This document shows, one piece after another, positions 56,701 to 64,000 of a stretch of DNA of 64,000 nucleotides. The notes under the pieces were generated by a model that saw only the letters and a list, made by a program, of their open reading frames with translations, searched no databases and was not told the DNA's origin. Position 1 is the first letter of the stretch, and each line of letters opens with the position of its first letter. Source of the stretch: Paenibacillus sp. MSJ-34 (GTDB lineage Bacteria > Bacillota > Bacilli > Paenibacillales > Paenibacillaceae); contig NZ_JAHLPR010000041.1 of NCBI RefSeq assembly GCF_018918005.1, positions 1 through 64,000 of the forward strand. Direction: 5' to 3'. A program made the position numbers and the translations under genes.

Positions 56701-59187
56701 ATGGTAGAAAAGAAGACGATGCCGGGGGAGAAGTTTACGGCTTGGCAGTGGGGCCTGATCGGGTCGGTGGTGCTGTTTTTGTTTTGGGCGCCGTTTCAGG
56801 TTGGGTTGTTTAACGGGAATACGATTAATTACGAGAGTCCGATTTATACCGCGGTATGCTGGATGAGTATTACGCTTGTCGTGCTGGCGGGCTATTTTTT
56901 TAAGATTTGGAGATTGGAAGAGCAGAAAGACTGGCTCAGTTTGCTAGTGCTCGGCCTGCCTCTTACTTATTTCATCTCGCTAAGCTCTGCGGGCTCGTCC
57001 TATTATGCGATGAATATGGTTTACATACAATTCGTCTACGTGGCCTTGTTCTTGTTTGGCGCATACGTGTTGAAGCACCGGGCGGCGAACCGCATCATTC
57101 AATCGGTCGTGCTTATTACCGGCTATTTGGTCGTATGGTACGGGATGATCGCCTGGTTCGGGCATGCGAAGCTTACGGGCTCGCTCGTTTCCTGGTTGGT
57201 GCAAGGGTTCCCGTACGGGCCGATTCTGACGGACGGCAGCTATAATCAGACGATTTGGGTACAGGCCATTGGCCACCGGTTGTCTTCGGTATTCCAATAT
57301 CCGAATACGTATGCCGGACTGCTGATCGCCTTGATGTTCTGCGCGGTGTTCATGCTTGTGAAGTCGCAGAAATGGTATGTGAAGGCACTGAACGCCTTCA
57401 TGCTCGTCCCGATCATCATTTCGTTTTTCCTGACGTTGTCGCGGGGAGCGATTGTGCTTGTGCCTATTGCTTTTCTCTTTTTCATGTTTTTCCAAAAGCC
57501 TTACAGGCAAATCTTATGGGTTGTGCATCTCGGGATCGCGTTTGTCATTTCGCTTGCGTTCCTTGGCAATCTCACGGATACCGGACTGAAGCTGCAGGAG
57601 CAATTCTCGTCGTCGCTCGCGGCCAAAGGGTGGTTGACGCTGCTCGGCGTCTCCTTGTTATATACGGTCGTTGCCGTGCTAATCGAACGCTTTATCGCGC
57701 CTTGGCTTGAGAAGAAGCTGGAAGGCTTCACCCAGAAAAAATGGTCGCACTTTGCGTTGCCTGTTGCTGCGATTATTATAGGCGGAATTGCGGCGTATGT
57801 GTTCATCTTTACGAGCGCCAAAAATATTTTCCCGGAATCGATCAAATCCCGGCTTGAGAGCATTAATTTCCAACAACATAGCGCTCTGGAGCGCGTAACG
57901 TTCTATAAGGACGCCATGAAGCTGCTGGGCGACTATCCTGCATTTGGCGCGGGTGGCGGCGCTTGGGCCGCATTATACGAAAAATACCAGCACAACCCTT
58001 ACACGAGCCGCCAAGCGCATAACTTTGCGATGCAGTATTTGGCCGAGACGGGGATTGTCGGTTTTCTCATTCTAGTGGCATTCCTTGCGTTGATTTTGTA
58101 CTTCTTTATCCGGAGCTATATCCGCAGCAACGACGAGCAACGCAATAGCGGTTTTCTATATTTCATGATCGCGGTTGCGCTATTTGCGCACAGTATGCTC
58201 GATTTCGATCTCAGCTACGTTTATTTGTCCGGTCTGGTTTTCCTTTGTCTCGGAGGCATGATCGCAAATACAAGCACACCGGAGATCAAGAAGCTGAATC
58301 ATCCGTCGATGCAGTATATTTATCCGAGCGTCGTCGGCGTTCTCGCTGTGGTGATGGTGTTTGTATCGTTCAACTCGTTAACGGCCAACGCTTCTTATAA
58401 AACGGCGAACCGAGTCTTGGACGAGACGAAAAACTATAATGAAACGGTGGTGCATTTGGATAAAGCGTTAAGCAAACGTCCGACGCATCCTGATTATGCA
58501 AGAATGAAAATCACCTTGCTGCGGTCGGCGTTTCAACAAACGCAGGACGAAGGTTTTTACAATGAGGGCCAACAGCTTTTGGACAAGGTGCTGAAAAAAG
58601 AAGCGCATAACCGCATCTTGATCGAATTGCAAATTCTCCAATACGAGATGAAGGGAATGTACGACGAGGCGTTGCAATTCGCCAGAGCGCAGTTGGCGGA
58701 TCGGCCGTGGGATACGGGCCTGGATCCTGACGATCCGAAGAACATTACGCTTTATGAACGAATCATGATGTGGGATCACGATCTTGGCGAAAAAGCGCGT
58801 AAGGAACAGGACACCCAGAATATGAACGCTTATTGGGACGATGCGCTCGCCGTATATGGCAAACTTCAAGAGCAGGTGAAGATCCTCGAATCGCTGCCGG
58901 AAGAGCAGAACCAAGGACGCGCCTTCGGCGTCACGCCGAAAATGGCGCTCGCCATCGGCCAGATCCACTTCAAACGCGGGGATTACGCCGCCGCATCGGA
59001 GACGTTGAAGCTAGGGATCACGCAAGATTATAATAACGAGGAAAATCGCATCGTCATTCGCTGGTATTTGGCATCGCTGCTGAAACAAAACACGAACGAC
59101 CAAGCATTGCATGATGCCTTAATCGGAGCGGGTCCGAACGAGCAGCAAATGATTGACGAATTGGTAAATACGAATTTTGGATTATAG
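56701..59187 (+). CDS. O-antigen ligase-like membrane protein with C-terminal TPR region
   Basis: 828 residues. About twelve membrane spans (about 18-545) include the Wzy_C/O-antigen-ligase region with LSRGA and an outer loop carrying GAGGGAWAALYEKYQ and RQAHNFAMQYLAETG. A C-terminal soluble domain (about 575-828) is TPR-like (VHLDKALSKRPTHPDYARM; FKRGDYAAASETLKLG). It would transfer or polymerise lipid-linked glycan outside the cell, plausibly onto cell-wall or S-layer protein. Its GC content is back to the level of the flanking genome, unlike the operon next to it. Confidence 0.88.
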   Translation: MVEKKTMPGEKFTAWQWGLIGSVVLFLFWAPFQVGLFNGNTINYESPIYTAVCWMSITLVVLAGYFFKIWRLEEQKDWLSLLVLGLPLTYFISLSSAGSSYYAMNMVYIQFVYVALFLFGAYVLKHRAANRIIQSVVLITGYLVVWYGMIAWFGHAKLTGSLVSWLVQGFPYGPILTDGSYNQTIWVQAIGHRLSSVFQYPNTYAGLLIALMFCAVFMLVKSQKWYVKALNAFMLVPIIISFFLTLSRGAIVLVPIAFLFFMFFQKPYRQILWVVHLGIAFVISLAFLGNLTDTGLKLQEQFSSSLAAKGWLTLLGVSLLYTVVAVLIERFIAPWLEKKLEGFTQKKWSHFALPVAAIIIGGIAAYVFIFTSAKNIFPESIKSRLESINFQQHSALERVTFYKDAMKLLGDYPAFGAGGGAWAALYEKYQHNPYTSRQAHNFAMQYLAETGIVGFLILVAFLALILYFFIRSYIRSNDEQRNSGFLYFMIAVALFAHSMLDFDLSYVYLSGLVFLCLGGMIANTSTPEIKKLNHPSMQYIYPSVVGVLAVVMVFVSFNSLTANASYKTANRVLDETKNYNETVVHLDKALSKRPTHPDYARMKITLLRSAFQQTQDEGFYNEGQQLLDKVLKKEAHNRILIELQILQYEMKGMYDEALQFARAQLADRPWDTGLDPDDPKNITLYERIMMWDHDLGEKARKEQDTQNMNAYWDDALAVYGKLQEQVKILESLPEEQNQGRAFGVTPKMALAIGQIHFKRGDYAAASETLKLGITQDYNNEENRIVIRWYLASLLKQNTNDQALHDALIGAGPNEQQMIDELVNTNFGL

Positions 59188-59197
59188 ATAGGAAAAA

Positions 59198-59236
59198 ATC
59201 CCACCCATGCCTCGTACAAGCGAAGTTGGGTGGGAT
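59198..59236 (+). terminator. Terminator after the ligase-like gene
   Basis: ATCCCACCCA and TTGGGTGGGAT pair around a short loop, followed by ATTATTTT. Preceding A's allow function in the opposite direction as well. Confidence 0.85.
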
Positions 59237-59395
59237 ATTATTTTGGAACAAAAGTGCCTTATTTGCGAACACATATACCTTACAAGTCCGCATACAAGTG
59301 CTAATCCATGTTCATATGGAACAGAAATACCCTATTCGCGAATTTGAATTCGTTAATAGAGTATCTTTGTCTGGGATCGTACTCCCTCCCATCCT

Positions 59396-60322
59396 TCAAA
59401 CCCGAAACAAATCCGAAGACAAATACCGCTCCCCGTAATCCGGGGCGATACAAAGCACGCGGCTGTCCGGAGGCAGCTTGCGGGCGATTTGCACCGCGAA
59501 GAAGGCCGACGCCGCCGAGGAAGCACCGACGAGGATGCCTTCCTGCGCTGCGAGCTGTCGCGCCATATGCTGCGCATCGTCGTCCCGAATATGCAATATT
59601 TCGTCGTACACCGCTCGATTCAGAATTTTCGGCACGAAGCCGGGGCCTGTCCCCGGGATTTTATGCGGTCCCGGCTCGCCGCCTGCGAGTACCGGAGAAC
59701 CGGCAGGCTCGACGACGTAGATGCTCAAACCCGGAATGCTCCGCTTCAGTTCCTCGCCTGTACCGGTCACCGTGCCGCCCGTTCCGGCCGTCAGTACCAG
59801 CGCGTCCAGCTTCCCTTCGAACGCCTCGTATATTTCCGTCGCCGTCGTATGGCGGTGCGCGTCGGAATTGGCCGGGTTCTCGAATTGCATCGGAATAAAG
59901 CTTCCCTCGATCGTCTCCGCAAGCTCCTGCGCCTTCTCGATCGCGCCTCTCATCCCTTTCGAGGAAGGAGTTAGATGCACTCTAGCTCCGTACGCTCTCA
60001 TGACCAGAACGCGCTCTTTGGTCGCATTCTCGGGCATCGTAATGATGCAAGGATACCCTTTCGCAGCGCAAACCATGGCAAGCCCGATTCCCGTATTGCC
60101 GGAGGTAGGCTCGATGATCGTGGACTTGCCCGGCACGATTCTGCCTTCTTCCTCCGCTCTGGCGATCATATTGTAAGCCGCCCGGTCTTTCACGCTTTTG
60201 CCCGGATTGAAGTATTCCAATTTCATATATACCGACGCGCCCGCGCCGTCCGCGACGCGGTTCAGCCTCACAATCGGCGTGTCGCCGATCAGTTCCGTTA
60301 CCGAAGATACTACTTTCGCCAT
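59396..60322 (-). CDS. cysK: Cysteine synthase (O-acetylserine sulfhydrylase)
   Basis: Makes cysteine from O-acetylserine and sulfide. It is a PLP enzyme of 308 residues with Lys45 in GKSVKDRA, TSGNTG (73-78), and GTGGTVTGTGEELK binding the phosphate. The ATG at 60322 has GGAAGTG upstream; the ATG at 60337 lacks a site. It lies 25 bases after the ABC ATPase gene on the same strand, which ties the importer to sulfur supply (inference). Confidence 0.93.
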   Translation of the reverse strand: MAKVVSSVTELIGDTPIVRLNRVADGAGASVYMKLEYFNPGKSVKDRAAYNMIARAEEEGRIVPGKSTIIEPTSGNTGIGLAMVCAAKGYPCIITMPENATKERVLVMRAYGARVHLTPSSKGMRGAIEKAQELAETIEGSFIPMQFENPANSDAHRHTTATEIYEAFEGKLDALVLTAGTGGTVTGTGEELKRSIPGLSIYVVEPAGSPVLAGGEPGPHKIPGTGPGFVPKILNRAVYDEILHIRDDDAQHMARQLAAQEGILVGASSAASAFFAVQIARKLPPDSRVLCIAPDYGERYLSSDLFRV

Positions 60323-60347
60323 GCTTGTCACTTCCATCTAGTATTTG

Positions 60348-61085
60348 TTACGCTTCAAGCCCTAACAGGCTCATAATTTTTTGCCGGTTCGCCGCGAAAT
60401 ATTCGCTGTTCCTGTTTCGAGGTCTCGGTTGATCCAGCCGGATCGTCTCTACGACTTGTCCCGGCCTCGCGCTCATTACAAATATTTTATCGGCCAAATA
60501 GAGCGCCTCGTCGATATCATGCGTAATGAGCAGCATCGTTTTGCCCGAGCCGGCCCAGATGTTCAGCAGTTCATTTTGCATCGTCAACCGGGTTAACGCA
60601 TCGAGCGCTCCGTACGGCTCATCCAACAAAAGCACATCCGGGTCCATCACCAACGCTCTGGCAATCGCCGCCCGCTGCTTCATGCCGCCGGACAGCTGCG
60701 CCGGATAATACTTGTTAAATCCCGCCAAGTTCACTTTATCCAAAACAGCGTTCACCCGTTCGATCCGCTCCGCTTTGGAGACGCCGGCCAATTCGAGTCC
60801 CAGGCCTACATTGTCTTCCACCGTCGACCACGGATACAAGGCATGCTCCTGAAAAATAAACATCCGTTCCGGCGAAGGCCCTTGAATCGCCTTCCCGCCT
60901 GCGAGAGCTTCCCCTTGCGACGGAAATTCCAGTCCGGCAAACATGCGCAGCGCCGTACTTTTGCCGCAGCCGGAGGGGCCAACGATCGCCGCAAACTCTC
61001 CTTGTTCAATTGTAATATCGATATCGCTTAACACCTGCAGCGATCCGAAATTTTTGCTGATATTGCGGAGTTCGAGTCTTTGCAT
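60348..61085 (-). CDS. ABC importer ATPase, nitrate/sulfonate/taurine type (SsuB-like)
   Basis: 245 residues: Walker A GPSGCGKST, the SGGMKQRAAIARAL signature and LLLDEPYGALDALTR Walker B, all typical of the SsuB/TauB/NrtD group. The ATG at 61085 overlaps the permease stop by one base and has GGAGGAGGGG upstream. The longer reading adds ~72 unrelated residues. Substrate inferred as a sulfonate, from family and from the cysK neighbour. Confidence 0.92.
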   Translation of the reverse strand: MQRLELRNISKNFGSLQVLSDIDITIEQGEFAAIVGPSGCGKSTALRMFAGLEFPSQGEALAGGKAIQGPSPERMFIFQEHALYPWSTVEDNVGLGLELAGVSKAERIERVNAVLDKVNLAGFNKYYPAQLSGGMKQRAAIARALVMDPDVLLLDEPYGALDALTRLTMQNELLNIWAGSGKTMLLITHDIDEALYLADKIFVMSARPGQVVETIRLDQPRPRNRNSEYFAANRQKIMSLLGLEA

Positions 61086-61870
61086 TACTGATCCCCTCCT
61101 CCCTTGATGTATCGCCAATGGAGAAGCTTGCGTTTCAACATTTCCAGGACAAAATGGTCCAGGAACGTGGCGATGGCGCCAATAATGATAATATACATAA
61201 TAACGCCGGTCATATCCGCCACCTCGCCGGAAAAACTGATGGCGAAGCCCAATCCGACGGCAGCGCTCCCTACCATTTCCCCGGCGATCAACGAACGCCA
61301 AGCGTTGCCGAAAGCGACCTGCGCACCGGTAATGAAGGCGGGCAGCGTTTCGGGCAAATATACTTTTCTAAGCAATTGCCCCTTTTTCGCGCCTAATACT
61401 TTGGCCACTTCCAGATGCGTCGGATTGACGCCTTCCGTGGCATTCATAACGGACAACGCCATCGGAAAAAAGCTCGCAATGATAATAATCGCAATAATCG
61501 GGACATTGCCGAATCCGTACAAAATAATTAAGAACGGGAGCCAAGTGATCGGAGGAATCGACTGCAAAATCCCGATCAAGCTGCGCAAATATACCGCAAA
61601 GCTGCGGGACAAGCCCGCAAGCAAGCCGAACAGCCCTCCAAGGAAGCAGGCGATCGGAAACCCGATCCCAAGCCGATACAAGCTTGACCCCAACGACTTC
61701 CAGAAATCCGGCGTCGCCAATTCGCGCCCAAGCCGGGCAAACACCTCAGGCACCGACGGAATGACGATCGGCGTCCGGAAATTCCCGAGCTGCAGCAGCA
61801 GCAGCAATGATATGACGGCAATTAGAAAAGGCCATACTTGACTCCAAGTTTTACTGAGTGATTTTTTCAT
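61085..61870 (-). CDS. ABC importer permease, SsuC-like
   Basis: 261 residues, about six membrane spans, and the EAA-type loop VAKVLGAKKGQLLRKVYLPE before LPAFITGAQVAFGNAWR. This is the ordinary layout for the SsuC/TauC/NrtB group. It lies between the binding protein and the ATPase and is translationally coupled to the ATPase. Confidence 0.93.
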   Translation of the reverse strand: MKKSLSKTWSQVWPFLIAVISLLLLLQLGNFRTPIVIPSVPEVFARLGRELATPDFWKSLGSSLYRLGIGFPIACFLGGLFGLLAGLSRSFAVYLRSLIGILQSIPPITWLPFLIILYGFGNVPIIAIIIIASFFPMALSVMNATEGVNPTHLEVAKVLGAKKGQLLRKVYLPETLPAFITGAQVAFGNAWRSLIAGEMVGSAAVGLGFAISFSGEVADMTGVIMYIIIIGAIATFLDHFVLEMLKRKLLHWRYIKGGGDQ

Positions 61871-61892
61871 AAGACGTTCATCCCAACTCTAT

Positions 61893-62927
61893 CTATGGTT
61901 GTACTTGTTCCTGCCAGGAAAGATCCAGCGCGTCCTTAATGTCCAGCTTCTCTTCCAGACTTCCTTGCTCCAGCATCATTTCCGATATTTCCTGCATACG
62001 GGCAATGTCTTGCTCCGTAATCGCCCAGTTAAACGTTTGCGATTCGATCGCGGATTGAATCACTTGCTCGGCCGGGATCGTCGTTCCATCCAACTTTTTG
62101 AGCTCATCCTCTTGAATAAATTCCTTCGTAATATAGCTCGCCGCTTTGGCCGGATCGTTCTGGAGCATATCGATCGCCTCTTTCTGCGCGTCCAACATCC
62201 GGTCTACCGCGTCGCGATTGTTGTTGACGATATCGCCGGAAGCGATCACGACCATGCAAGGGAAAGGCCATTGTTCGCCGATTTCATAAATTTCCTTCAC
62301 CGGGTACGTTAACTTCGCGATCGAACTATACGGCTCGAATACGAACGCACTGTCCACTTTGCCTGCCGCCAACGATTGAATCGCTACAGCCGGAGAAACG
62401 TATTGCATTTGCGCATCTTGTCTATTAAACCCCGCCTCTTTCAAGACAACGCCGTTTAAAACGACATCCGCGGTGCTGCCTTGTTTTTGGGACGCGATGC
62501 TTTTCCCTTTCAACTGATCCAACGACTCGATGCCGCTATCGCCGTGAACGAGCATGCTATGATACCCCATTTGCGCGCCGCCGACGATTTTCAGATCGGA
62601 GCCTTTGGAAATCCAGGACAGCGCATTGGTAAAGCCGAGTACGCCCGCATCCAATTGACCTCCGACAATGGCCTTAATCATATCCGTACCGCTCGAAAAA
62701 AGCTTCATATCCACGTCAAGCCCATGCTTTTTGTAAATCTCCGCTTTATAAGCCAAAATCGTTTGCGCGTCATCCATGACGCTCAAATAACCTAAACGCA
62801 GTTTGTGTGTCGGCTGCTCGCCTTCGCCTTGCGCGTTGTTGTTATTGGAACCGCCGCATGCCGCAAGACTGGCGATCAACAATAAAGAGATGACGGCGGC
62901 GATCGCTTTTTTGCTTGTTGAAAACAT
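61893..62927 (-). CDS. ABC importer substrate-binding lipoprotein, SsuA/NrtA-like
   Basis: 344 residues. A signal peptide ends in SLAAC, followed by a Gly/Asn-rich linker. A type II binding fold follows: LRLGYLSVMDDAQTILAYKA, IVGGQLDAGVLGF and KGKSIASQKQGST. This is the NMT1/SsuA-like group, whose members take up sulfonates, nitrate or thiamine precursors. The ATG at 62927 follows GGGAGGGG; an upstream start would add 28 residues before the signal peptide. It is the first gene of the operon. The AT-rich 62.95-63.03 kb region upstream has no S-box or T-box that I can see. Confidence 0.9.
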   Translation of the reverse strand: MFSTSKKAIAAVISLLLIASLAACGGSNNNNAQGEGEQPTHKLRLGYLSVMDDAQTILAYKAEIYKKHGLDVDMKLFSSGTDMIKAIVGGQLDAGVLGFTNALSWISKGSDLKIVGGAQMGYHSMLVHGDSGIESLDQLKGKSIASQKQGSTADVVLNGVVLKEAGFNRQDAQMQYVSPAVAIQSLAAGKVDSAFVFEPYSSIAKLTYPVKEIYEIGEQWPFPCMVVIASGDIVNNNRDAVDRMLDAQKEAIDMLQNDPAKAASYITKEFIQEDELKKLDGTTIPAEQVIQSAIESQTFNWAITEQDIARMQEISEMMLEQGSLEEKLDIKDALDLSWQEQVQP

Positions 62928-63036
62928 AAACAAACCCCTCCCAAGTCCAGCTATACCTATAATTCCTATATAACAAGTATGATTAATTAAGTTTATAAAA
63001 TTACCGAGCAAAGGTCAACCACATTTTGTAATGGGG

Positions 63037-64000
63037 TTACCTGATGGCGGACATAAAGGCTAGATAGCCGAATACGACGAATAGCAGCGAGGCGCATAAA
63101 CTGATTGAGATACGAGCCCGTTTCCGGAAGCCAAAAGGGATCATGCCTAAACATAAAACGGAGGCAGCCGCCAAAACGACGACAAGCGGATCGAAAGCCA
63201 ATGTCAGTTGAATATCGGGGGTCACGACGCCGTCATACCACGGCAGAAACCAGCGGGACGGCGGAGTGTAGCGAAGCGTTTGGCCCACATCCAGCGGAAG
63301 TACTTGGCGGCTCAACACGGCTGTAACGGCAAACGCACCCAACGCGACTACGCTTTCGGCTTTAAACCATCCTCGCGGATCCAAGTCCGGCATATCGGCT
63401 ATTTTCCGGCGCAGCACCAACCCGTCGACCAACGCGAATACGAGCAAAGGCATGACAACCAATTGCTTGATCAGCAGCGCCTGTCCGTAATCGAGCGTCT
63501 TAGCGGCAAGCCAATCGTTCGATGAAGCGTTCGCCAGCACTGCTCCCGTTGCCGCAACGACGATGAAACATCCTGCTGCAAGCGGGAAGAACCAATCCAG
63601 AAAAGAGCGCCACGAGGATCGTGCCCGCGTAAACCACCCGGCGAGAAACAAGAAGCCAAGCCAGACGGAAACGGCTAACAAATGCAAAGATCGAACGGCT
63701 GCTTCGACAAACGTAAGACTCGCCGAATGCGCGTAGCTCGCGACCGCCGTGAAGACAATGAACCCGAGCGATGAGATGAGCATCGTCACATGGCGGGTAC
63801 GAGGGGACATGAACGCATCCGCGCCGTACCAGATCGCGCCGCACCCAAGAAGGCCAAGCCATCCTTTTCCTTGCATGGTCCCGTAGAGGACCTGGATAAA
63901 AGCGTTGACATACGATAGATCAAACTGTCCGGCAACTTGCGCCGTTAGATCGAAAAGTGAAAAACAAGCGAAAACGATGACCCCGCCGACAACCGATTGC
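63037..64000 (-). CDS. CopD-type copper resistance membrane protein (partial, N-terminus outside window)
   Basis: At least 320 residues in one open frame that runs to the window edge with no stop, so the start lies beyond position 64000; the ATG at 63876 is probably internal. About eight membrane spans are visible. SLHLLAVSVWLGFLFLAGWF with His and Trp is typical of the CopD domain, and YGQALLIKQLVVMPLLVFALVDG follows. It may be the second half of a CopC-CopD fusion of YcnJ type, involved in copper uptake or handling. Neighbour relations on the far side are unseen. Confidence 0.75.
   Translation of the reverse strand, partial: QSVVGGVIVFACFSLFDLTAQVAGQFDLSYVNAFIQVLYGTMQGKGWLGLLGCGAIWYGADAFMSPRTRHVTMLISSLGFIVFTAVASYAHSASLTFVEAAVRSLHLLAVSVWLGFLFLAGWFTRARSSWRSFLDWFFPLAAGCFIVVAATGAVLANASSNDWLAAKTLDYGQALLIKQLVVMPLLVFALVDGLVLRRKIADMPDLDPRGWFKAESVVALGAFAVTAVLSRQVLPLDVGQTLRYTPPSRWFLPWYDGVVTPDIQLTLAFDPLVVVLAAASVLCLGMIPFGFRKRARISISLCASLLFVVFGYLAFMSAIR

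Noticed and set aside
62928-63036. S-box or T-box leader before the sulfonate-type importer.
   Set aside because: The region is only about 100 bases, AT-rich, and lacks the conserved T-box or S-box elements. A short operator for a sulfur repressor is possible but unproven.

Overview
The window comes from a Gram-positive Firmicute, most likely of the Paenibacillaceae (Paenibacillus/Cohnella type). Evidence: the gene order pcrB-pcrA-ligA, strong AGGAGG ribosome binding sites, TTG and GTG starts, sigma-A promoters, lipobox-bearing binding proteins, a PcrB lipid synthase, and a 16S 5' end of Bacillales type. Most of the window is moderately GC-rich. The stretch from about 40.4 to 56.7 kb is strikingly AT-rich and looks acquired.

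Layout. 0-0.6 kb: the 5' end of a 16S rRNA gene on the minus strand, with its leader and sigma-A promoter. 0.6-11.2 kb: a maltodextrin locus with a GH15 glucoamylase and a LacI regulator (minus), then a binding protein, two permeases, a lipoprotein alpha-amylase and a neopullulanase-type enzyme (plus). Three related palindromes lie near the LacI start and in the divergent region. 11.2-12.0 kb: non-coding repeats, including a 34-bp tandem array. 12.0-22.1 kb: a PucR-type regulator divergent from allH-allF-allG, a purine-type permease, an ankyrin/TPR protein and a carbamate kinase. This fits a carbamoyl-transfer pathway that harvests carbamoyl phosphate for ATP.

22.3-26.7 kb: a secreted propeller-like protein and a three-gene ECF vitamin transporter. 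27.3-32.4 kb: ligA, pcrA, pcrB. 32.7-33.4 kb: an MNT/HEPN toxin-antitoxin pair. 33.4-59.2 kb: a large surface-glycan locus. It holds an acyltransferase, a priming sugar-phosphate transferase, rhamnosyltransferase-like GT2 enzymes, the four dTDP-L-rhamnose genes, a GtrA/GtrB/GT-C three-component set, GDP-mannose and GDP-D-rhamnose genes, a two-domain glycosyltransferase, a kinase with a 14-residue-repeat coiled coil, a methyltransferase, a Wzt/Wzm exporter with a carbohydrate-binding tail, and an O-antigen-ligase-like protein. 59.4-62.9 kb: an SsuABC-type importer with a cysteine synthase. 63.0 kb to the end: a partial CopD-type membrane protein.

The most interesting system is the methyltransferase plus coiled-coil kinase beside the ABC exporter. 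It has the parts of the Gram-negative WbdD chain-terminating ruler, split over two genes in a Gram-positive. Next are a perfect 19-bp inverted repeat inside the rmd gene and the ankyrin/TPR protein inside the carbamoyltransferase operon. All calls rest on reading the sequence; no database search was run.
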